From contig NC_081409.1 of NCBI RefSeq assembly GCF_030272615.1, forward strand, positions 873,874,594 through 873,938,593: a stretch of 64,000 bases of DNA. The letters run 5' to 3'. The position numbers were made by a program, and so were the translations under genes. Numbering within the stretch: position 1 is the first letter of the stretch; the number at the start of each line of letters is the position of its first letter. Under the pieces are notes generated by a model. The model made no database searches, was not told the DNA's origin, and saw only the letters and a list, made by a program, of their open reading frames with translations. Below are positions 57,111-64,000 of this stretch, piece by piece. The stretch is from Cryptomeria japonica. Lineage: Eukaryota > Streptophyta > Pinopsida > Cupressales > Cupressaceae.

Positions 57111-58679
57111 TGATAGTTCTGATACTAATTGTAAAGTATAGATGCTAATAGCTAACAACATGAGAGGGGGGGGTGTGAATCATACAAACTTAATCTTCCA
57201 TAAAATCAACAGATTCAACCTCGGTAACTTATACTTCAGCAATATAACCAAAAATTGCTAAACATGCAAACCCATGAACACATAATCATCATAACACTCA
57301 AAACACCAGATTTAATGTGGAAACCTAAATAGGGAAAAACCACTATGGGATTTTAGACCCACTAAGAAATATACTCTTCTAGAGTATGCTCGGTTAAAAG
57401 CAAATCCTGTTAAAGATTACAAACACATTGCTAGATGTGACCCGGTTAAGGGATTTTCCTTAGATCTATTAGGATCTTCACTTTGTTAGAAGTGACCTTG
57501 TTAAAGGATTTCAAACACTCAACTAGAATGCTACCTTGCTGGAGGGTTTACAAGTAAAATTGTTAAGTCCACTCAGTTAAGATATTTTCTCACACTTACA
57601 AAATAACAGTAATAAAAATCTATCTGCAACTTCACATCTAAAATGCTGAAGCAGATTCTTATTTGCTCAAAACAATCTAGTCATAGGACTTATCTTGTCC
57701 CTCTGCTTGGCTCTCTACTCTGTTAATCAAATAGGTCTTTAAGCTTATGTGCTCAGTAATCACTATGTAGCATCCCTGTGCTTACACTTGCCCGCATACA
57801 TTGTTTATTAACAATTCCTTATTTATAAACAATTGCTAACCACTTAATCTCCTTGGTCACATTTCCCATGATCAATCTTAGCCATTAGATCTTCAAACTT
57901 GACTAGGTTCAATGTATCCTTCTGATCTGAAAATGTTTTACCTTGCCTTGGAACTTGTAGTCCTTTCTTGGAACTTGCACAAGGTCATTGCGGTTCAATC
58001 TACGCTGTAGATATTCCTGCCGATTTTCCTTTTCCATAGATCCTTAACAAACTTCATGCATGGCATACCAATCATTTATACATCTCTAGCTAATCATTGT
58101 CCTTCATTAAATAATGCTTTTATCCATCCAACGCGCACTATCATAACTCGGTTGTAACTCGGTAAATACTAAACTTTACTCAGTAGACATTCCGCATTCA
58201 TTAACCGATATTGACAACCTTAGGGTTTACCGACTAGGTTCCTTAGGGTTTACTGACTAGGTTCCTTAGGGTTTACCGACTAGGTTCTTTGCTCGGTTGC
58301 ATAGTATAGTATTAACCTTACAATCAACAACATATGTAGGATATCAAAACTATCTAAACATCATGATCTCATCATTGTCTAACTCGGTAATAGTTTCCCA
58401 TTGGATAACTTATTCCTCCTCTTATTCATCACATTCTTTTTGTGTCTTTTACCAACATCTTAATTCTCTTCAAATCAATCTTCTCAAGATATGGCAACAT
58501 CATACTAAATCAGATAATCAATTTCTTGACATCAATGTCAAAATAATGTTATAAAGATAGTTATAATCCTTTTTTCAGTTTTATCAATAATCTCCAACAA
58601 CTTTCTCAATATCCTTAATGAATATCAAAAATCTCCTGATATTGAAATGCCAACAATGTTTCTTACTATAATGCCAACA
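57111..58679 (-). repeat. copia-1 3' LTR
   Basis: 1,569 bp, TGATAGTTCTGATACTAATT to ATGCCAACA. Its beginning matches 63414 onward. It contains three near-identical TTAGGGTTTACCGACTAGGTTC units (58222-58285) and several CTCGGTAA motifs. Confidence 0.9.
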
Positions 58680-59175
58680 ATCTCCCGCTTTGGCATCGAT
58701 GGAAAAACCAACTTTTAAATGGTAATACCAACAAGATATTCAAATTGATTTGGATTCAGATTGCTATTAGAGTTCTCCTGTTATCCTTGAGTTGTTAAAA
58801 TCTTTTGAAGTCTTCTCCCTTTTTCATTAGGCTTCTGAGCTGTTGACTTGCATTTAGTCTTCTCCATTTTTGCAATCTTCTCCCCCTGTCATTAGTCTTC
58901 TGTTATTCATCATTCAGGGCTTTATCATTCATTCAACCATTTAGTCTTCCAACCCTTTGACAACAATGCCAAAAAGTAAAAGAACTAAATCATGATTTCT
59001 TCCTCTGTGAAGTGATTTGCCTTGCTATGTATTATCTCAGTCTCGGTCAGAGCAACTTATCTCTATTCACTTTTTCCTGCACAACTTTAGAAAACCTTCT
59101 AAAGTGTGTAAATCAACATCAATCCACACATAATATTCTATAGATTCATCTAATTGATGCTTTCACCAAACTCGG
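58680..59175 (-). promoter_or_regulatory. copia-1 noncoding 3' region with polypurine-like tracts
   Basis: ATCTCCCGCTTTGGCAT next to the LTR is the polypurine tract on the element strand. Similar TCTTCTCCC motifs recur at about 58811, 58858 and 58876. No genes seen. Confidence 0.65.
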
Positions 59176-59840
59176 TCAGTGAGTAGAAGATAGGGGTAGG
59201 ACCCCTAACTTGCTTCTAAGATACTCAAAAATGTCCCTTGGCAATGGCTTTGTGAAGATGTTTGCTAATTGCTCCTTTGAACTGATATATTCCAACACAA
59301 GTTTCTTCTCTTGAACTTCTTCTCTGAGATAATGATACTTTATAGATATATACGTTGTCTTAGAGTGCATTACTGAATTCTTTGAAATGTTAATGGCACT
59401 AGTATTATCATAGAGTATAGTTACTGGCTCGGTAACTTTCTCATTTATACCTTCCAATAGTTGTTTGATCCATGCTATATTGGTAAAATTCAATGCTGCA
59501 ACAACATATTTAGCTTCTGTTGTTGATTGTGAGATACATCCTTGTTTCTTGCTAAGCCAACTCACTAGTCTTTCTCCTAAAAAGAAAGCTCCACCACTTG
59601 TGCTTTTCCTGTCATCAATGTTGCCTGCCCAATTAGCATCAGTATAAACTTTTAAATCAAAATCATTTCTGTTTTCATATACTAAGCCATAATCTTCAGT
59701 GCCTCTCAAGTATCGGAAAATTCTCTTGATTGTTGTCATATGGGTTTCCTTGGGATCTGCAGAGAACCTTGCTACAATACCTACTGCATGTGCTATATCC
59801 GGTCTACTATGCACAACATATTGAAATTTCCCAATCATAG
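59176..59840 (-). pseudogene. copia-1 RT C-terminus and RNase H
   Basis: 220-residue open frame of copia RNase H, which removes the RNA strand. It starts IGKFQYVVHSRPDIAHAVG, with RYLRGTEDYGLVY, VYTDANWAGNIDDRKSTSGG (first Asp), STTEAKYVVAALNF (Glu), ILYDNTSAINISKN (Asp) and the end KEQLANIFTKPLPRDIF. It is intact over its length, but the frame is closed just upstream at about 59840. Confidence 0.93.
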
Positions 59841-60740
59841 ATCAGTAAAGTGTCTCATCAACAGATGGAGATTCATCATTCTTTGATAGTTTATAGTTAG
59901 TAGTCATAGGAGTACTTACTGGTTTAGAAACCTCCATTCCAAATTTCTTCAAGATTTCCTTTATGTACTTGGATTGAGTAATGAAAATCTCATCTTCCAT
60001 TTGCAATATCTATAAACCTATAAAATACTTTATCTCGCCGATTAGTGAAATTCTATGCACATTTCATTTCCAAAGTTCTTGCATAAGGAGTCATTACCAC
60101 AAAATATAATGTCATCAACAAATATGGCTGAGATCAGTATTCCATTGTCCTCATCTTTCTTCATGTACATATTGATGTTCTCACTTGTCCTTATAAAACC
60201 AATTTTGATTAAGTAAGAGTGTAGTCTTTCATACCATGCTCTAGGTGCTTGTTTCAGACCATATAAAGCTTTGTTCAGTTTGCATACCTGATCTTTACTC
60301 TTGTCTTCAACAAATCCTTCAGGTTGTTCTATATAAACTTCTTCTTCTAGTATACCATTCAAAAATGTATATTTAACATCCATTTGATATACCTTGAAAT
60401 TTTTGAAAGCAGCATATGCCAACAATGTTCTTACTCCCTCAAGTCTAGCCACATGTGCAAAAGTCTCACCATAATCTATTCCTTCTTCTTGAGCATAACC
60501 TTTTCAAACTAGTCTTGCTTTGTTGTGAATGACCTCACCTTTCTCATTTAGCTTGTTTCTAAAAATCCACTTTGTACCGATTACATTTTTGTCCTTTGGT
60601 CTTGGGATCAGTGTCCATTTGTCATTCATCTTGATTTGATCAATCTCTTCTATCATAGCATTTACCCAATCTTCACTATTAAATGCCTCTTTCACTATTC
60701 TCGATTCAAATTTAGATATGAGACATGTGTTCTATCTCAG
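59841..60740 (-). pseudogene. copia-1 reverse transcriptase
   Basis: Copia RT. 60504-60695 carries DWVNAMIEEIDQIKMNDKW and VIGTKWIFRNKLNEKGEV. 60042-60452 carries [40 protein letters not shown] and the catalytic [13 protein letters not shown] (FVDD in place of YVDD, with Phe at the first position). A stop separates the two near 60500 and others follow to 59841. In family members the motif is DVKSAFLNG; here A is T. Confidence 0.92.
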
Positions 60741-62056
60741 TTTGTTCCTTGTCATCACTGGATCATTCTTATCTCCTATAATTTGACTTGATGCATGATG
60801 TCTTCTGACATATTTGGCTAATATAGGCTTGGTAGGTTCTGTATGATCTTCTTCATCACTCGGTAACTAGACATTATCTTCATTTTCTTCAGCAGCTTTC
60901 TCGGTAGGACTTCTCAGTTGAACATAAACAAATTCTTCATAATCTTTTGGTTCTTTGGAATTTCCTTTGGAATTTCCTTCATCATTTCTTTCTACAAATT
61001 CATCAATTTTCACATTTTCACTTTCTACTATTTTGTTAGATGATTTGATCAGACATTTAAATGCTTTACTTCTAGAAGAATAACCAAGAAATGTCCCTTC
61101 TTCACTTTTCTGATCAAACTTTCCATTTCTATCATCTTTGTGAACATAGCATCTACTTCCAAAGATTTTAAAATAATTTACATTAGGTTTCTTGTCATAC
61201 CAGATCTCATATGGTGCCTTCATAGTTCTTTTCTTCAATTGAACTCGGTTCAGGGTGTAAACTGCAGTGCTGATTGCTTCTCTCCAAAATGTTTGAGGTA
61301 CCCTCTTTTCTATCATCAAGGTTCTGGCACAATCCACAATTGATCTATTTCTTCTCTCAGCTATCCCATTTTGCTGAGGTGTTCTCAGTGCAGATACTTG
61401 CCTCTTTATACCATTATCATTGCAGAATAAGTTAAATTCTTTAGAAGTGAATTCTCCTCCTCTGTCAGATCTAAGACATTTCAGTTGTCTTCCTATTTCA
61501 TTTCAACTCTTGCCTTGTACCATTTAAACATTTGAAAAGCTTCTGATTTTTCTTTTAAAAACATGACTAACATCATCCTTGAGTAATCATCCACAAATAA
61601 TATGAAATACTTATCACCATAATAACTTTGAACTTTCATGGGACCACAAAGATTAGTTTGTACTAGATGTAAAATTCCTTTAGAAGTGCAGGACTTACTT
61701 GTAAATCTTGATCTTCTCATCTTACCCATCTGGCATCCTCGACACATAGCATTCTCAGGTTTTTCTAGACTCGGTAGACCTCTTACTCGGTGCTTCTTAT
61801 TTATTTTGATCAGATTATCAAAATTTACATGACAAAACCTTTTATGCCATAACTAGGTATCATCTATCTTAGCATAAAGACACTTGTTCCGAGTTGAGTC
61901 AAGATGAAATGTATTACCTTTTGTTTGTGTCCCGGTAGCAACTAACTTTCCATGCTTGTCATGAACTTTGACAATTCCTTTCAGAAATTCTATTCAGTAT
62001 CCTGTATTGTTTAGTTGTGCTACACTCAACAAATTGTATTTCAAACCTTCAACCCA
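60741..62056 (-). pseudogene. copia-1 integrase
   Basis: Open pieces at 61493-61747 (CRGCQMGKMRRSRF zinc part end, LHLVQTNLCGPMKVQSYYGD and YFILFVDDYSRMMLVMFLKE with core residues) and 60867-61337 (VPQTFWREAISTAVYTLNR, KAPYEIWYDKKPNVNYFKIF, GSRCYVHKDDRNGKFDQKS). Stops lie near 61490 and 61750. From 61750 to 62056 the GAG-pre-integrase region is readable but broken. It inserts element DNA and makes the 5-bp TSD. Confidence 0.9.
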
Positions 62057-63320
62057 TTATACATCATCACATTTACCATTGTCAAGAAGTGTTATAGATC
62101 CTTTACCTTTCACCGGACATGGTGCATCATTACCAAATCTTACATAGCCTCCATCATAGTCTTCTAATTTAACAAACTTGTGTTTATCACCTGTCATATG
62201 ATGTGAGCATCCACTATCTATGACCCAAGAATCATTATTATTTATGTGAGATATTAGCGATTTTTCTTCATACCTTTCTTCATCAGATCCATCCTTAATA
62301 GCCACATAAACAACTTCCTCAGTATCAGTTTCATCAGATTTGTCATTGTTGGATTCCTCATCAGCTACTAGACATGTCTTTCTATCTCTCCTTCTGAAGT
62401 CTCGGTGTCCTCTGTATTGGTTGTCTTTCTGCCTGTTATCTTGGTATTCTCTCTTTTCACTAGATTCTTTGTCAGGGCAGTTAGAAGCCATATGTCCTAT
62501 TTTATCACAATTGAAACATTTTAAAGGTAGGTTTCCTTTATACTTACCTTTTCCTCTCGGTAACCTTCTGGCTAATAATGCTTCAAACTCTTCTTGCTTC
62601 TTGATTTCCTCATACAGTTTGTGCACTTCTTCCATGTTCTTATGAAATCTTTCACTTGCTCCTCTATGATTCCCTTCAGAGTACTTACTCATTCTATCAT
62701 TATAATCATCAGATTCACCAATATGAAAAGAACTGAATGCAGATTGTACTTTATTTACCGAAGACCCACTATTATGAAAATTACTTAACTCAAATGCATG
62801 CAGCTTACCAATAGTAGCATCCAAAGAAACCGGCATGTTAGGTACAAAACTCAATTCATTGATTGCAGAGACTCGAATAGCATAAGCTGGTAGAAGGGTT
62901 CTCAACAGCTTACTTGTTATATCCTTTTCTTCAATAGTTCCACCTTCTCCTTTAATTTGATTGACAATCTCCTTTAGTCTTGTACTGTATTGGGTTATGT
63001 TCTCACCTTAATTCATTCTCATGGGTTCAAGTTGTCCTCTTAGACTATCTACTTTTTCTCTTTGAACATGTTCATCACCTCCATACATAGATATGAGCTT
63101 AGTCCACATTGCTTTTGCATCATTACAACCTTCTAGATCATTAAACTCTGAGTCGGTCAATGTTGATGTTATTTCAATCATAGCTTGAATATGTTCTTGC
63201 TTTGCCTTTATCTCTTCCAAGGTCATATGGTTGGTGCTTGGTGCAATGTAATCATTCTCCAGATAATATGTTGCTTATTCTCCAATTCCTCATAAATGCA
63301 GCTTCATCCTTTTCTTCCAT
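62057..63320 (-). pseudogene. copia-1 gag and aspartic protease
   Basis: Gag starts at ATG 63318-63320 (MEEKDEAAFMRNW), about 80 nt from the primer site. After a stop it continues (63008-63226) with MTLEEIKAKQEHIQAMIEI and KAMWTKLISMYGGDEHVQRE, the UBN2-type gag domain. The frame 62057-62905 carries a perfect CCHC knuckle, CFNCDKIGHMASNC, a basic linker and a protease with intact DSWVIDSGCSHHMTGD, then FGNDAPCPVKGKGSITL. A TAA in place of a codon near 63009 and the early stop break it. Confidence 0.9.
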
Positions 63321-63400
63321 GTGGAGAAACTTGACTTGTTCAGCTTCGGTGCATCCCTTTTGCCTCAAGTACCTTTAAACTTTTCTTTCGGAGTCCAAAT

Positions 63401-63411
63401 CTCTGATACCA
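63401..63411 (-). other. copia-1 primer-binding site (tRNA-iMet)
   Basis: CTCTGATACCA on the plus strand, two bases from the 5' LTR start at 63414; TGGTATCAGAG on the element strand. Confidence 0.9.
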
Positions 63412-63413
63412 AT

Positions 63414-64000
63414 TGATGGTTCTGATACTAATTGTAAAGTATAGATGCCAATAGCTAACAAGATGAGAGGGGGGGGTGAATCATACAAACTTAATCTTCC
63501 TTATAATCAACAAATTCAACCTTGGTAACTTATACTTCAGCAATATAACCAAAAACTGCTAAACATGCAAACTCATGAACACATAATCATCATAACACTC
63601 GTAACACCAGATTTAATGTGGAAACCCAAATAGGGAAAAACCACTGTGGTATTTCGGACCCACTAAGAAATATACTCTTCTAGAGTATGCTCGGTTAAAA
63701 GAAAATCCTGTTAAAGATTACAAACACATTGCTAGATGTGACCCGATTAAGGGATTTTCCTTAGATCTGTTAGGATCTTCACTTTGTTAGAAGTGACCTT
63801 GTTAAAGGATTTCAAACACTCAACTAGAATGTTACCTTGCTAGAGGATTTACAAATAAGACTGTTAAGTCCACTTGGTTAAGAGATTTGCTAGATGTGAC
63901 CTAATTAAGGACTTATCTTGTCCCTCTACTGGGCTCTCTACTCTATTAATCAAACAGGTCTTCAAGCTTCTGTGCTTGGTAATCACTATGTAGCATCCCT
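63414..64000 (-). repeat. copia-1 5' LTR, truncated by the window end
   Basis: Matches 57111 onward. Around 63890 the copy skips about 100 bp present at roughly 57585-57685 in the left LTR, so it carries an internal deletion or rearrangement. Confidence 0.88.

Larger units (their letters stand above)
57111..64000 (-). mobile_element. copia-1: Ty1/copia retrotransposon, cut by the window end
   Basis: Minus-strand copia element with 3' LTR 57111-58679 and the start of the 5' LTR at 63414. The order gag, protease, integrase, RT, RNase H from right to left is diagnostic of Ty1/copia. It lies in the interior of gypsy-3; the left flank GTGTT (57106-57110) would be the TSD, with the partner outside the window. 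All genes carry stops. CTCGGTAA-like motifs in the LTR and multiple polypurine-like tracts hint at the Sirevirus branch, not proven. Confidence 0.92.

Noticed and set aside
57057-63411. TGGTATCAGAG sequences as tRNA gene fragments
   Set aside because: Each one sits next to an LTR end and is a primer-binding site; no tRNA cloverleaf surrounds any of them.

Overview
This window is repeat-derived DNA from a large, transposon-rich plant genome. The evidence is plant-type chromodomain Ty3/gypsy elements, Ty1/copia elements primed by initiator-Met tRNA (TGGTATCAGAG), an L1-like LINE with an RNase H domain, a plant-type Helitron and a hAT transposon. Base composition is AT-rich, insertions are nested and old, and no ordinary host gene was found. 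A conifer or other big-genome seed plant would fit, but the sequence alone does not prove it.

The first 55.8 kb is essentially one dead Helitron broken into three pieces (1-1353, 29422-29669, 52823-55757). Its Rep/helicase reading resumes across each gap. Gap 1 is gypsy-1 (1354-29421, minus strand). Gypsy-1 is itself broken by a solo LTR (2864-6509) in its 3' LTR, by gypsy-2 (10549-18424) in its gag gene, and by a hAT-containing block (19839-29313) in its 5' LTR. Gap 2 is a second long LTR (29670-52822). It holds a 5'-truncated LINE (32490-50201), whose RNase H is split by a gag-only copia element (34990-47943), which in turn holds a pol-less LTR element, here called the LARD (35983-44019). 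The deepest stack is Helitron > LTR > LINE > copia > LARD. Target-site duplications (TSDs) can be read at these junctions: TTCTT, CTCTTGGA, ATTGT and CAAAG are perfect, and the others differ at one or two bases.

From 55758 to the end lies a plus-strand gypsy LTR with its primer site, interrupted after 57 bp by a copia element (copia-1, 57111 to beyond the window, minus strand) with gag, protease, integrase, RT and RNase H remnants.

All coding regions are pseudogenes. Many keep one frame over kilobases and are broken mainly by TAG, TGA or TAA codons that C-to-T or G-to-A changes would explain, as expected for long-methylated DNA. The most unusual content is three long accessory ORFs of unknown function inside three different mobile elements: in the hAT block (25536-28934), in the LARD (37537-40905) and in the 3' part of the LINE (48413-49920). 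Coordinates of element ends come from reading LTR ends, primer sites, polypurine tracts and TSDs by eye.
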